DNA of 64,000 bases from Sphingomonas sp. (GCA_019635535.1 JAHBZH010000001.1:2508995-2572994); one strand, 5' to 3'. Positions 16,885 to 26,397 are shown, numbered from the stretch's first letter. Notes: generated from the sequence alone by a model not told the origin. A program made the numbers and translations.

Positions 16885-18132
16885 ATGAGCCGCCGTTCCC
16901 TGCTCCTTGCCGGAGCGGGCGCGGCGGCCGCCGCGGCCTTGCCCGGATCGCGCACATCGGCGACCTCGCCGGCGCGCCGGCCCTGGGACGTCGTCGTGGT
17001 TGGCGCCGGCGTGTTCGGCGCCTGGACGGCCAGGAAGCTTCAGGACATGGGCCAGCGGGTGCAGCTGCTCGACGCCTGGGGCCCGGCCCATGCCCGCGCC
17101 TCTTCGGGCGGGGAATCCCGGATGACGCGCGGCGCCTATGGCGCGGACCGGGTCTATACCCGCATGGCGCGCGATTCGCTCGCCGACTGGCGCGCGCTGT
17201 CCGCGCGCGCCGGATTGCCGGTCTTCCACCAGACCGGCGTGCTGTTCTTTTTTCCCGAGGCCGATCCGTTCCTTGAGGAGACGATGCGCGTGCATCGCGA
17301 CATGGGCCTGCCGACGCAATTGCTGGAGACGGCCGAACTGCAGCGCCGCTTTCCGCAGATCGCCTTCGACGGCATCGCCGCCGGCCTGTTCGAACCGGAT
17401 TTCGGCGCGCTGATGGCTCGCCGCGCGGTGCAAACGCTGGTCGACGAATTCGTCCGGACCGGCGGCGATTATCGCCAGGTTCAGGTCCAGCCGCCCTCCG
17501 GCTCGGGCGAACGGCTGACGCATGTCGTCACGTCAGCCGGCGAACGGATCGCGGCCGGACGCTTCGTCTTCGCCTGCGGCCCCTGGCTCGGCCGCGTCTT
17601 TCCGGACCTGCTCGGCCCGCGCATCTTCCCGACCCGGCAGGAGGTGTTCTTCTTCGCGCCGCCGGCCGGCGACCGGCATTACCTGCCCGGCCAGCTTCCC
17701 GGCTGGGCGGATTTCAACGGGGGCGACATCTATTACGGCTTTCCCGATCTCGAAACGCGCGGCTTCAAGATCGCCCATGACGCGCATGGACCGCCGATCG
17801 ATCCGGACAGCGGCGATCGCAATCCGTCGGCCGAGGCGCTGGCGAATGTGCGCGCCTATATGGCGCGGCGCTTCCCGGCGCTGGCCGAACGGCCGCTCAG
17901 CGAAGCGCGCGTCTGCCAATATGAGAACAGTTCGAACGGCGACCTGCTGATCGACCGGCATCCGGCCTTCGACAATGTCGTGCTGGTGGGCGCTGGCTCC
18001 GGCCACGGCTTCAAGCACGGTCCTGCCGTCGGCGACTATGCCGCCAACCTGTCGCTCGGCCGGCTGGCGGCGCCCGAACCGCGCTTCTCGCTCGCCGCCA
18101 AGGCGACGCGGGAGAACCGGACGGTGCACTGA
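16885..18132 (+). CDS. Tat-exported FAD-dependent amine/amino-acid oxidase (DAO family)
   Basis: 415 aa from the ATG at 16885, 13 bases after the receptor stop. It opens with a Tat-like signal (SRRSLLLAGAGAAAAAALPG) and then the FAD dinucleotide motif GAGVFGAW (about 40-47). FEPDFGALMARRAV, the late YENSSNGDLLIDRHP and VGAGSGHGFKHGP are features of monomeric sarcosine oxidase/N-methyltryptophan oxidase relatives. It would oxidise an N-methyl or amino group outside the cytoplasm. Coupling to the receptor suggests action on the imported compound. Tail downstream runs into a repeat element. Confidence 0.87.
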   Translation: MSRRSLLLAGAGAAAAAALPGSRTSATSPARRPWDVVVVGAGVFGAWTARKLQDMGQRVQLLDAWGPAHARASSGGESRMTRGAYGADRVYTRMARDSLADWRALSARAGLPVFHQTGVLFFFPEADPFLEETMRVHRDMGLPTQLLETAELQRRFPQIAFDGIAAGLFEPDFGALMARRAVQTLVDEFVRTGGDYRQVQVQPPSGSGERLTHVVTSAGERIAAGRFVFACGPWLGRVFPDLLGPRIFPTRQEVFFFAPPAGDRHYLPGQLPGWADFNGGDIYYGFPDLETRGFKIAHDAHGPPIDPDSGDRNPSAEALANVRAYMARRFPALAERPLSEARVCQYENSSNGDLLIDRHPAFDNVVLVGAGSGHGFKHGPAVGDYAANLSLGRLAAPEPRFSLAAKATRENRTVH

Positions 18133-18160
18133 GAGCCGCCCGGTTTGACCGGGGGTTGGA

Positions 18161-18317
18161 ATGTAGGATTTCCTCTGTCACCCTTCGGTCGTGACCTGGG
18201 CTTCGTACCCTTTGCGCGGGATCGCCAAGTCGATCCGCCCCCTCCGTTCGCCGCGCGCGCAGGCCTTTCGGCAGGGGGCGTCCCTCCCCCACGTAGCGTC
18301 AGGTTCGTCAACTTCCG
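18161..18317 (+). repeat. Dispersed structured element, copy 1
   Basis: It shares with the inverted copy at 30899-31036 an ordered set of blocks: ATGTAGGATTT (18161), TCTGTCAC (18174), CCTTTCGG (18264), GGGGGCGT (18274) and GCGTCAGGTT plus GTCAACTTCCG (18296-18317, 21 of 22 identical). The distances between blocks at each end are the same in both copies (13 bases at the left; 10 and 22 at the right), while the core differs and is 19 bases longer here. The core contains stems such as GTCAC/GTGAC and GGATCG/CGATCC. No coding function is supported. It fills most of the 268-base gap before the peptidase gene. Confidence 0.75.
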
Positions 18318-18400
18318 ATGCCGGCCAGCGCCAAATTGACTTGCCACTGCGCCGTGTTACACCCCCGCTACACCATGATTCCAGCCGAGGTGACTCCTCC

Positions 18401-20569
18401 ATGCGTCTTTCCGCCGCCCTCCTTGCCTTGCCTGTCGCCGCGCTTGCGATGAACGCCGCTCCCGCCGCGCAGGCGCCCGCCGCAGCGCCGATCGCCTATC
18501 CCGAAAGCGCACGCGGCGACACGGTCGAAACCCTGTTCGGCGAACGGATCGCCGATCCCTATCGCTGGCTCGAAAACGACGTGCGCGAGGACAATCGCGT
18601 GCGCGACTGGGTGACGGCGCAGAACCGGGTCACCGACGCCTATCTCGCCACCCTGCCCGGCCGCGCGCCCTTTCGCGCGCGGATGACGCAGATCTACGAT
18701 TATGAGCGCTACGGCCTGCCCCGCCATGCCGGCGGCCGCTATTTCTATTCGCGCAACGACGGGCTGCAGAACCAGTCCGCCCTCTATGTCCGCGACGGGC
18801 TGACGGGCGAACCGCGCCTGCTGATCGATCCCAACACCTGGTCTCAGGACGGCGCCACCGCGCTCGCCGAATGGGAGCCGTCCGAGGACGGCCGCCATCT
18901 CGTCTATTCGATCCAGGACGGCGGCAGCGACTGGCGCGTGCTGCGCGTGCTCGACGTCGCCACCGGCCAGCCGCTCGCCGACGAGATACGCTGGGTGAAA
19001 TTCTCCGGCTTCGACTGGGCGAAGGACGGCTCCGGCTTCTACTATTCGCGCTTCCCCGAGCCCGCCGCAGGCCAGGCATTCCAGTCGCTGAACGAGAATC
19101 AGGCGATCTATTTCCACCGGATCGGCACGCCGCAGAGCGAGGACCGGCTGGTCTTCTCCCAGCCCGATCGGCCCCGGCTGAGCAACACGGGCCGCGTCAC
19201 CGACGACGGCCGCTGGCTGATCGTCTATTCCTCCGAAGGCACCGACGCACGCTACGAAATCACCCTGATCGATCTCGCCACGCCCGGCACCGAGCCGCAG
19301 CGGCTGATCACCGAACGCGAACATGACTGGACTTATCTCGGCAACCAGGGAACGCGCTTCATCTGGCAGACCAACAACGGCGCGGCGCGCCAGCGCATCG
19401 TTTCCATGGACATCGCCAATCCGGCGCAGCTCACCGAACTGGTGGCGGAGGACGAAGCGACGCTGACCGGCGCCTCGATCGTCGGGCAGCAACTCATCGC
19501 CCGTTATCTGGTCGATGCGAAGAGCGAGGTGCGGACCTTCGCGCTCGACGGGCGCCGTACCGGAACCCTCGCGCTCCCCGGCATCGGCAGCGCCGGCGGC
19601 TTTCGCGGCAGCCCGGAGCGCAGCGAGACCTTCTACGCCTTCTCCAGCTACAACCGCCCGCCGACCGTCTATCGCTACGACAGCGCGACCGGCGAGAGCA
19701 GCGTCTTCGCACAGCCCGAGCTCGCCTTCGATCCCGAGGCCTATGAGGTCCGCCAGGTCTTCTACACCTCGCGCGACGGCACGCGGGTGCCGATGTTCCT
19801 GATGAGCCGCCGCGATCTCGATCGCTCGCGGCCGCAGCCGACTTTGCTCTACGGCTATGGCGGCTTCAACATCTCCTCCACACCCGCCTTCCAGCCGCGC
19901 TGGCTGACCTGGGTGGACATGGGCGGCGTGCTCGCCGTCGCCAATATCCGGGGCGGCGGCGAATATGGCCAGGCGTGGCACGATGCCGGCCGGCGCGCGA
20001 ACAAGCAGAACGTGTTCGACGATTTCATCGGCGCGGCCGAATATATGATCGCCGAGGGCATCACGACGAACCGCCAGCTCGCCGTCGAGGGCCGTTCGAA
20101 CGGCGGCCTGCTCGTCGGCGCCGTGATCAACCAGCGGCCGGACCTGTTCGCCGCCGCGCTTCCCGGCGTCGGCGTGATGGACATGCTGCGCTTCGATCGC
20201 TGGACGGCGGGGCGCTACTGGGTGGACGATTACGGCTATCCGGATCGCGAGGCGGATTTCCGCGTCCTGCGCGCCTATTCGCCGCTTCACAACATCCGTT
20301 CGGGCGAAAACTATCCGGCCGTGCTGGTGACGACCGCCGACACCGACGACCGCGTCGTGCCGGGGCACAGCTTCAAATATATCGCCGCGCTCCAGGCCGC
20401 CGAGGCCGGGCCGCAGCCGCACCTGATCCGCATCGAGACGCGCGCCGGCCACGGCTCCGGCAAGCCGACCGACAAGCAGATCGAGGAATATGGCGACATG
20501 TACGCCTTCATCGCGCAGTTCACCGGGCTGCGCCTGCCGGCGACGGCCGCGCAGGGCGGCGACCAGTGA
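18401..20569 (+). CDS. Prolyl oligopeptidase (S9A), exported
   Basis: 722 aa from the ATG at 18401 with a signal peptide (LSAALLALPVAALAMNAAPA). The N-terminal PYRWLE block and seven-bladed propeller are followed by the hydrolase domain with GRSNGG (nucleophile Ser566), the Asp loop TADTDDRVVPGHSF and the catalytic His in RAGHGSGKP. This is the full prolyl-oligopeptidase set for cleaving proline-containing short peptides, here in the periplasm. Upstream in-frame extension crosses the repeat element and is not credible. The cupin gene starts inside its stop codon (GTGA). Confidence 0.94.
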   Translation: MRLSAALLALPVAALAMNAAPAAQAPAAAPIAYPESARGDTVETLFGERIADPYRWLENDVREDNRVRDWVTAQNRVTDAYLATLPGRAPFRARMTQIYDYERYGLPRHAGGRYFYSRNDGLQNQSALYVRDGLTGEPRLLIDPNTWSQDGATALAEWEPSEDGRHLVYSIQDGGSDWRVLRVLDVATGQPLADEIRWVKFSGFDWAKDGSGFYYSRFPEPAAGQAFQSLNENQAIYFHRIGTPQSEDRLVFSQPDRPRLSNTGRVTDDGRWLIVYSSEGTDARYEITLIDLATPGTEPQRLITEREHDWTYLGNQGTRFIWQTNNGAARQRIVSMDIANPAQLTELVAEDEATLTGASIVGQQLIARYLVDAKSEVRTFALDGRRTGTLALPGIGSAGGFRGSPERSETFYAFSSYNRPPTVYRYDSATGESSVFAQPELAFDPEAYEVRQVFYTSRDGTRVPMFLMSRRDLDRSRPQPTLLYGYGGFNISSTPAFQPRWLTWVDMGGVLAVANIRGGGEYGQAWHDAGRRANKQNVFDDFIGAAEYMIAEGITTNRQLAVEGRSNGGLLVGAVINQRPDLFAAALPGVGVMDMLRFDRWTAGRYWVDDYGYPDREADFRVLRAYSPLHNIRSGENYPAVLVTTADTDDRVVPGHSFKYIAALQAAEAGPQPHLIRIETRAGHGSGKPTDKQIEEYGDMYAFIAQFTGLRLPATAAQGGDQ

Positions 20570-20970
20570 GCGACGCCCCCGCCCCGATCGTGCTCGGCCC
20601 CGGCGAGGGCCGGCATTATCCGCTCGGGGCGATGCGGGCCGTGTTCAAGGCGGACGAGGGCGAGACGAACGCGGCCTATTCGATCTCCGAATGGTGGCTG
20701 GAGCCGCGTACGTCCGGACCCGGCGCGCACAGCCACGAAGCCAATGACGACATGTTCTATGTCATCGAAGGCACGGCGCGCTTCCTGATCGGCGAGGAAT
20801 GGATCGACGCGCCGAAGGGCAGCTTCGTGCGCGCGCCGGCCGGCACGATGCACGATTTCGCCAACGAGACGGACGCGCGCGTCGGTCTGCTCAACATCTA
20901 CATTCCCGGCGGCTTCGAGCGCGACATGCCCGCCATCGTCGACTGGTTCGCCAAGCAAGGCGAGGGCTGA
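20566..20970 (+). CDS. Cupin-domain protein
   Basis: 134 aa starting with GTG at 20566, which overlaps the peptidase stop, with AGGGCGGC upstream. It holds both cupin motifs: G-x5-H-x-H-x3,4-E-x6-G seen as PGAHSHEANDDMFYVIEG, and the second G-x5-P-x2-x2-H seen as GSFVRAPAGTMHDF. It is a small single-barrel metal-binding protein; function cannot be told from the fold. Translational coupling suggests it works with the peptidase or its product. Confidence 0.85.
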   Translation: MSDAPAPIVLGPGEGRHYPLGAMRAVFKADEGETNAAYSISEWWLEPRTSGPGAHSHEANDDMFYVIEGTARFLIGEEWIDAPKGSFVRAPAGTMHDFANETDARVGLLNIYIPGGFERDMPAIVDWFAKQGEG

Positions 20971-21058
20971 TCCCGGCCGTTCATCCTTCGCTCATCCAAT
21001 AATGGCAACATTGCGGCACGGGACGGCGTATCGCGTCCCTGCATGAGGGAGCCCGTAC

Positions 21059-21499
21059 ATGCTCAGGACATTGCTGCTCGGCGCCGCCGCGTCGATTACC
21101 GCTTTCGTCGCCCTGCCCGCGTCCGCCGAAGCGCAGGGCTATTATCGCGACGGCTATTATGGCCGGGGCTATGACGGCTATTATCGCGACGGCCCGCGTC
21201 GCTACCGGCCCGGCGACTATTATTATGGCGACCGCCGCTATCGCGGACGCGGCTATTCCGGCCGGCGCTATTCCGATCGCGGCTATTACCGGGGCGATCG
21301 CTATTATCGCAGCCGCTATCGCTGCGGCGACGGCACGACCGGCGCCATTGTGGGCGGCGTCGCCGGCGCGCTGATCGGGCGCGAGGTCGATCGCGGCAAT
21401 CGCCGCTACGGACGCGGCCGCGACAGCGGCACGACCGGCGCGATCATCGGCGGCGCGATCGGCGCGCTGGCCGGACGCGAGATCGACCGGGGCTGCTGA
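21059..21499 (+). CDS. Tyr/Gly/Arg-rich glycine-zipper envelope protein
   Basis: 146 aa. Signal peptide (LLLGAAASITAFVALPASAEA), then about 60 residues of YYRDG/YGRG-type repeats with hardly any other residues, then two glycine-zipper segments (TTGAIVGGVAGALIGREVDRG and its near copy TTGAIIGGAIGALAGREIDRG, given here by their first and last residues) joined by an Arg-rich loop. Glycine-zipper 2TM domains are found in outer-membrane lipoproteins and stress-related surface proteins. The duplicated zipper and low-complexity front are visible directly; function is unknown. Confidence 0.8.
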   Translation: MLRTLLLGAAASITAFVALPASAEAQGYYRDGYYGRGYDGYYRDGPRRYRPGDYYYGDRRYRGRGYSGRRYSDRGYYRGDRYYRSRYRCGDGTTGAIVGGVAGALIGREVDRGNRRYGRGRDSGTTGAIIGGAIGALAGREIDRGC

Positions 21500-21532
21500 A
21501 TCCAGGGAGAGGCCGGGCGATCCGGCCCTTCC

Positions 21533-23161
21533 TCATTGCGGACAGGTGCTCGCCGGCCCCGCGTCCAGATCGAGGCAGCGTCCGTCGATCGATCCCGGCG
21601 CCACGGGCAGGCCGATCAGCGCCGCGAGCGTCGGCATGATGTCCACCGTCTCGATCGCCTGAGGCTGCTCGAACGGCGCCATGCCGCGCCGCCAGAACAG
21701 GATCGGCACCCGCCGGTCCTGATCCGTCCCGACGCTGTGGGTCGCGATGGAATCCAGGCTGGGCGTCGGGATCGGCGTCACATCGGGGCGCAGCATGATG
21801 TAGAAATCGCCGGACCGCTGCGGATGCCATGAAGCACGCACGCGCTGGAGCGGGGTCCACGCATCTGGCGGACCGGCCGGGGTCGTCGCGGCCGCGATCT
21901 CGGCCCGGGTGAAGACCGCCGCGATCTGCGGATGCGCGCGATAGGCCGCCACCGCCGCTTCCAGCACCCGCGCCCGGTCCGCTTCGGGCAGGCTCCGGTC
22001 GATATAGCGCTCGCCCGTGACGCCGGCGGCGAACAGCACCGGCCCGGCAAGGCCCAGTTGCTCGCCGATAACGCGGCCCATGTTACGGGCGCGCAGTCCC
22101 GCGTCCGCGCGCGCGCCATTGCCGCCTTGCATATTGGCGCGCTCGGGAATGTCCTGGCCACCATGATCGGCGGTCAGCATGACGACATAGTCGATGCCGG
22201 CCGCATCGAGCCGTTCGAAGAAGGCGCCCAGCATCGCGTCGAGCGCGAGGAGCTGGCCGCACATTTCCGGCCCCTGCGTGCCGAAGCGATGGCCGACATA
22301 ATCGGTCGCGGCCAGGCTGATCGCCAGCAGATCGGTCGCCGGCCCTTCGCCCAGCGCCATATCGGCGCGCAGCCGCTCCGCCAGTTCCAGCGTGAAATGG
22401 TCGAGCTCGGGCGACGCGCGGAAGCGCAGGCGGTCCCCGCCCTCGCGCTCGAACCGTCCCTCGCCCACCGTCCCCGCCGGCGGCGGCAGCGTCACCGCCA
22501 CCCGGCGCGCCTCGCAGACCGGCGCCATCGGCTGGGGCCCGCGCGGCACGGCATAGGCCGTGGCGACCTCCGCGTTGATCGCGGCGACGGCGGCGGGCGG
22601 GGCGGCCCCGGCCTCGCCGATGAAGGCCGTATTGTGCCACCACCAGCGCTCGCTGGGATCGTGGCCGCCCATCATCATCGCCGAACGGTCTTTGCCCGCC
22701 ACCGCGACGACACGGGAGCGCGGATCGTGCCGGCGCATCAGGTCGCCAAGCGTGGGAACGAGCAGGTGGCGCGGCGAGGCGGTATAGGCGCTGGACGTGC
22801 TGCCCGGCACGCGCGTGTCCTCCGCGCAATAGACCTGCTTGTCGTCGCGCGCCATGCCGAGGTCGAACCAGTCATTGGCGATGATCCCGCTGCGGCTCGG
22901 CCGCGCGCCGGTCAGGATGGTGGCATGGCCGGCGCAGGTCGTGGTCGAGGCATGCGACTGATAGCCGGACGGGAAGACCGCGCCGCCACTCAGCCGCCCG
23001 AGGCCGCCGGTGAAATGCCGCCGATATTGCGCGAACAGATCGGCGGAGAACTGGTCCACCGAAATGGCCACGATCAGACGGGGCGGGGCAGAGGGAGGCT
23101 GGGCGGGCGCCATGGTTGCGGCGGCAAACACGAGCGCGGCGGCGGCGAGACGGACTTTCAC
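21533..23161 (-). CDS. Alkaline-phosphatase-family (PafA/NPP-like) exported hydrolase
   Basis: 542 aa if started at the GTG at 23161, which has AAGGTGG five bases upstream and opens a clean signal peptide; an ATG at 23194 would add 11 residues ahead of it. Metal and nucleophile elements of the superfamily are present: VSVDQF (first Asp), the Thr-rich nucleophile loop [27 protein letters not shown] and MLTADHGG. It is a periplasmic phosphomonoesterase or phosphodiesterase by family. It is divergent from guaA, with about 100 bases between them. Confidence 0.88.
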   Translation of the reverse strand: MKVRLAAAALVFAAATMAPAQPPSAPPRLIVAISVDQFSADLFAQYRRHFTGGLGRLSGGAVFPSGYQSHASTTTCAGHATILTGARPSRSGIIANDWFDLGMARDDKQVYCAEDTRVPGSTSSAYTASPRHLLVPTLGDLMRRHDPRSRVVAVAGKDRSAMMMGGHDPSERWWWHNTAFIGEAGAAPPAAVAAINAEVATAYAVPRGPQPMAPVCEARRVAVTLPPPAGTVGEGRFEREGGDRLRFRASPELDHFTLELAERLRADMALGEGPATDLLAISLAATDYVGHRFGTQGPEMCGQLLALDAMLGAFFERLDAAGIDYVVMLTADHGGQDIPERANMQGGNGARADAGLRARNMGRVIGEQLGLAGPVLFAAGVTGERYIDRSLPEADRARVLEAAVAAYRAHPQIAAVFTRAEIAAATTPAGPPDAWTPLQRVRASWHPQRSGDFYIMLRPDVTPIPTPSLDSIATHSVGTDQDRRVPILFWRRGMAPFEQPQAIETVDIMPTLAALIGLPVAPGSIDGRCLDLDAGPASTCPQ

Positions 23162-23264
23162 ATTCCACCTTTTCGGCTTGGTCGCGCCGTCCATGCCACG
23201 TCTTTGTGACGATTCCAAAACCCCTCGCTTTACAAAGCTTGCGAGGGTTGCCTATCGCCCGGCC

Positions 23265-24836
23265 ATGACGATCCAGCCCAGCGACTCCATCCTCATCGTC
23301 GATTTCGGCAGCCAGGTGACCCAGCTCATCGCCCGGCGGGTGCGCGAGGCGGGGGTCTATAGCGAGATCGCCCCCTTCACCCAGGCGGAAGCCGCCTTCG
23401 CGCGGATCAAGCCGAAGGGCATTATCCTCTCCGGCTCTCCCGCCGGCGTGCCGGACGGAGGCAGCCCGCGCGCGCCGCAGGCGCTGTTCGAGGCCGGCAT
23501 CCCGATCCTCGGCATCTGCTACGGCCAGCAGGTGATGACCCATCAGCTCGGCGGCGAGGTGCTGCCGGGGCACGAAACCGGCGAGGGCGGCGAGTTCGGC
23601 CGGGCCTTCCTCACCGTCACCGACGATTGCGTGCTGTTCGACGGACTCTGGAAGGTCGGCGAGCGTCATCAGGTGTGGATGAGCCACGGCGACAAGGTGA
23701 CGCGCTTCGCGCCCGGCTTCCGGATCGTCGCGACATCGGACGGCGCGCCCTTCGCGCTGATCGCCGACGACGAACGCCGTTTCTACGGCACGCAGTTCCA
23801 CCCGGAAGTCGTCCACACGCCGGACGGCGCCAGGCTGATCGCCAATTTCGTGCGTCACGTCTGCGGGCTGGCCGGCGACTGGACGATGGCCGAGTTCCGC
23901 GCGACCAAGATCGCCGACATCCGCGCCCAAGTCGGCGACGGACGCGTCATCTGCGGCCTGTCCGGCGGCGTCGATTCCGCCGTCGCCGCGGTGCTGATCC
24001 ACGAGGCGATCGGGAGCCAGCTCACCTGCGTCTTCGTCGATCACGGCCTGATGCGCGCGAAGGAGGCCGAGCAGGTGGTCAGCCTGTTCCGCAACAGCTA
24101 CAATATCCCGCTCGTCCATGTGGAGGCCGAGCAGCTCTTCCTTTCGGGCCTCACGGGAGTCGACGAGCCGGAAGCCAAACGCAAGTTCATCGGCAAGACC
24201 TTCATCGACATTTTCGAGGCGGAGGCGAAGAAGATCGGCGGCGCCGATTTCCTGGCGCAAGGCACGCTCTATCCCGACGTGATCGAGAGCGTCAGCTTCA
24301 CCGGCGGGCCGAGCGTGACGATCAAGAGCCACCACAATGTCGGCGGCCTGCCCGAGCGGATGAACATGCGGCTCGTCGAGCCCTTGCGCGAGCTGTTCAA
24401 GGACGAGGTGCGCGAACTGGGTCGGGAGCTGGGTCTGCCCGACGCCTTCGTCGGCCGCCACCCCTTCCCCGGCCCCGGCCTCGCCATCCGCATTCCGGGC
24501 GAGGTGACGCGCGAGAAGTGCGACATCCTGCGCAAGGCCGACACCATCTATCTGGAGGAAATCCGCAATGCCGGCCTCTACGACGCGATCTGGCAGGCCT
24601 TCGCGGTGCTGCTCCCCGTCCGCACCGTCGGCGTGATGGGCGACTATCGCACCTACGACCATGCCTGCGCGCTGCGCGCCGTCACCTCGACCGACGGCAT
24701 GACCGCCGACATCTACCCCTTCGACGCCGCCTTCCTCTCCCGCGTCGCCACGCGCATCGTCAACGAGGTGAAGGGCATCAACCGGGTGGTCTACGATTAC
24801 ACCTCGAAGCCGCCGGGGACGATCGAATGGGAGTAA
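23265..24836 (+). CDS. guaA: GMP synthase (glutamine-hydrolysing)
   Basis: 523 aa, the usual length. The N-terminal amidotransferase has the catalytic Cys in GICYGQQ and the His/Glu in FHPEV; the ATP-pyrophosphatase domain has [12 protein letters not shown]; the C-terminal dimerisation domain ends [14 protein letters not shown]. It converts XMP to GMP. The ATG at 23265 fits the family start; the frame upstream is on the opposite side of the phosphatase start and is not used. No purine riboswitch is visible in the short leader. Confidence 0.97.
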   Translation: MTIQPSDSILIVDFGSQVTQLIARRVREAGVYSEIAPFTQAEAAFARIKPKGIILSGSPAGVPDGGSPRAPQALFEAGIPILGICYGQQVMTHQLGGEVLPGHETGEGGEFGRAFLTVTDDCVLFDGLWKVGERHQVWMSHGDKVTRFAPGFRIVATSDGAPFALIADDERRFYGTQFHPEVVHTPDGARLIANFVRHVCGLAGDWTMAEFRATKIADIRAQVGDGRVICGLSGGVDSAVAAVLIHEAIGSQLTCVFVDHGLMRAKEAEQVVSLFRNSYNIPLVHVEAEQLFLSGLTGVDEPEAKRKFIGKTFIDIFEAEAKKIGGADFLAQGTLYPDVIESVSFTGGPSVTIKSHHNVGGLPERMNMRLVEPLRELFKDEVRELGRELGLPDAFVGRHPFPGPGLAIRIPGEVTREKCDILRKADTIYLEEIRNAGLYDAIWQAFAVLLPVRTVGVMGDYRTYDHACALRAVTSTDGMTADIYPFDAAFLSRVATRIVNEVKGINRVVYDYTSKPPGTIEWE

Positions 24837-25617
24837 GGTGTGAGACAACCCCGGCAATTATCGTGATCCTGCCTGGCCTGCTTTCCTGCTGACAACGCCC
24901 GCGATGCCTTAGACGATGTTGGGGCTTAATTGCTCGGAAGCGCAGCAAGCCGGATCCTGCGACGAAGCACGAGGCAGCGTCAGCAGGAGCATTACGGCCT
25001 GCCCACGATCGAACAGCTCCGCGACGACGGTGCATAGGTCCGGCGAGTCTTCTTCGTAAGCCCGGGCGCCAGCACCCCGATTGATAGGGTGCTGTCGTCT
25101 TCACGCGCCAGCCAGGACACGGGCCAGCGGGAAGCTTTCATTTGCCCCGTGAAGCCGATGCCGAGCCGCGCGAAGCCTTGATTGCGGAGGTTCCACTCGA
25201 GGCCTGGCAAGACGTCCTGACCCGGTCTGAGAATTCCGATCGCGATTCGCACCCTCGGCAATCGAGGCGCATTCAGTCTGCTTTTATGGCTGGGACTATA
25301 CGGTGGAAGCCAGCGATCCCGCTTATTGAAACGTTCCGCCGGTTCTCCGCCGCCGAACAGGGAATGCCTGCTTCGACTGAAAGGCGGGGGTGGTAGCCTC
25401 TGACAATTCCGAGTTTACGATCATGCAGCTCCATGGCGAGACCGCGAATCGCGCGCTCGTCGAAGGGTTAATCTTCCAGTCGACCAACTCAGGGGAAGGC
25501 GGTTTCGACAATCGGCAGGCCCTTCAAGATGGTATGGACAAGCCAAGGCGATCATGGCTTTACCCTCGATAGTGCGAACGGTTGGCCCGTTCGAACCAAT
25601 CCGATAGGCTCGATGAC
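24837..25617. other. Gene-poor stretch of about 780 bases
   Basis: No reading frame here shows a recognisable family, a convincing start with ribosome binding site, or the strong third-position GC bias of its neighbours, and base composition is visibly less GC-rich. Only frames below 110 codons exist on either strand (for example 24992-25261 minus and 25142-25396 plus), and they overlap each other. A 7-base hairpin (CGAACGG/CCGTTCG, 25575-25593) lies near the right end. It may be a decayed gene or a remnant of inserted DNA. Confidence 0.6.
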
Positions 25618-25836
25618 TTACGCCGCCGCCTCCCAGCCGAACACCTCCTCCAGCTTCACCCCGAACACGTCGGCGATGCGGAACGCCGTTTCCAGCGTCG
25701 GCGAATATTTGCCCTGTTCGATGGCGGCGACGGTCTGGCGCGTGACGCCGATCTGTTCGCCCAGCTCGGCCTGGGTCATCTCGCCGGCGTGGAAGCGCAG
25801 CGTCCGGATCTGGTTGGTGAGCCGTCGCCTAGCCAT
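25618..25836 (-). CDS. XRE-family HTH transcriptional regulator (72 aa)
   Basis: A 72-aa protein that is almost entirely one helix-turn-helix: TQAELGEQIGVTRQTVAAIEQGKYSPT then the typical tail FRIADVFGVKLEEVFGW. This short form belongs to the YozG/Cro-like regulators that are commonly paired with a small membrane protein. Its start overlaps the end of the upstream membrane-protein gene by 8 bases, so both are made from one transcript. A 13-base perfect inverted repeat before that operon is a likely autoregulatory site (inference). Confidence 0.9.
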   Translation of the reverse strand: MARRRLTNQIRTLRFHAGEMTQAELGEQIGVTRQTVAAIEQGKYSPTLETAFRIADVFGVKLEEVFGWEAAA

Positions 25837-26257
25837 GCCAGCCCCGCCGGTAGCTCAGCACGATGACGCCGTCGCGCACCGTTTCCGCGATCACGATGGC
25901 GAGCAGCGCCGTGTTGACGATCTTCCACGCCGGCTCGGTGAACGGCATCACCACGCCGACCAGGATCATGCCGGTCAGCAGCACATAATAACCGATCGTC
26001 GAGCCGCGCCGTGCGATCGCCCGGTCGCGCTCGTCGGCCGGCGCGTTGGCCTCCCTGACCGCCGTCACGGCGATGAGGATGCTGCCGACAATGACCGCCA
26101 GCGCATGCACCACGGCGACCGGGCCGAACGTCCAGACGATATCCAGCATCCGCGCCTCGCCGAAGCCGACGCGCGGCCCCGCCCAGCCGAAATAGAAGCC
26201 GTAGGCGATCAGCATCGTCGCCAGCGTCAACCATGCTATCTTTTCCCGAAACGCCAT
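25829..26257 (-). CDS. Small integral membrane protein paired with XRE regulator
   Basis: 142 aa with four predicted membrane segments (about residues 8-24, 42-65, 88-107, 112-130). There is a charged loop ADERDRAIARRGSTIGYY between segments 2 and 3, a pattern found in DUF2178-type partners of small XRE regulators; I cannot confirm the family. It is the first gene of a two-gene operon with the regulator and has a 13-bp perfect palindrome 29-62 bases before its ATG. Membrane partners in such pairs are often thought to sense envelope state, but no function is known here. Confidence 0.8.
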   Translation of the reverse strand: MAFREKIAWLTLATMLIAYGFYFGWAGPRVGFGEARMLDIVWTFGPVAVVHALAVIVGSILIAVTAVREANAPADERDRAIARRGSTIGYYVLLTGMILVGVVMPFTEPAWKIVNTALLAIVIAETVRDGVIVLSYRRGWHG

Positions 26258-26285
26258 ATCCGCGCATCCTCATGTTCGATATGAA

Positions 26286-26319
26286 TGACTCAATGTTAGA
26301 AATAAATAACATTGAGTCA
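26286..26319. promoter_or_regulatory. Perfect 13-bp inverted repeat, probable XRE operator
   Basis: TGACTCAATGTTA (26286-26298) and TAACATTGAGTCA (26307-26319) are exact reverse complements separated by GAAATAAA. The site lies in an AT-rich island in otherwise high-GC DNA, directly before the membrane protein/XRE operon. Its size fits two dimers or one dimer with spaced half-sites. Confidence 0.75.
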
Positions 26320-26397
26320 AGAAAATTTTCCTTTCGAGCTTCGCGGAGCTGTGCAAGGAGGTGCCGCGGAGGGCGCAACCGGAGCACATTTCCTGAC

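Noticed and set aside
18401..20569. Peptidase as a lasso-peptide isopeptidase next to a TonB receptor
   Set aside because: Sphingomonad lasso loci have an isopeptidase of the S9 fold plus precursor, maturation and FecI/FecR-like genes. Here the S9 protein has canonical prolyl-oligopeptidase sequence and no precursor or maturation genes are present.
23195..23264. Purine riboswitch before guaA
   Set aside because: The leader is under 100 bases, shared with a divergent gene, and no purine aptamer pattern is seen.
25575..25600. tRNA-like or attachment-site-like sequence with GTTCGAACC
   Set aside because: Only one 7-base hairpin forms; no acceptor, D or anticodon arms and no matching direct repeat in the window.
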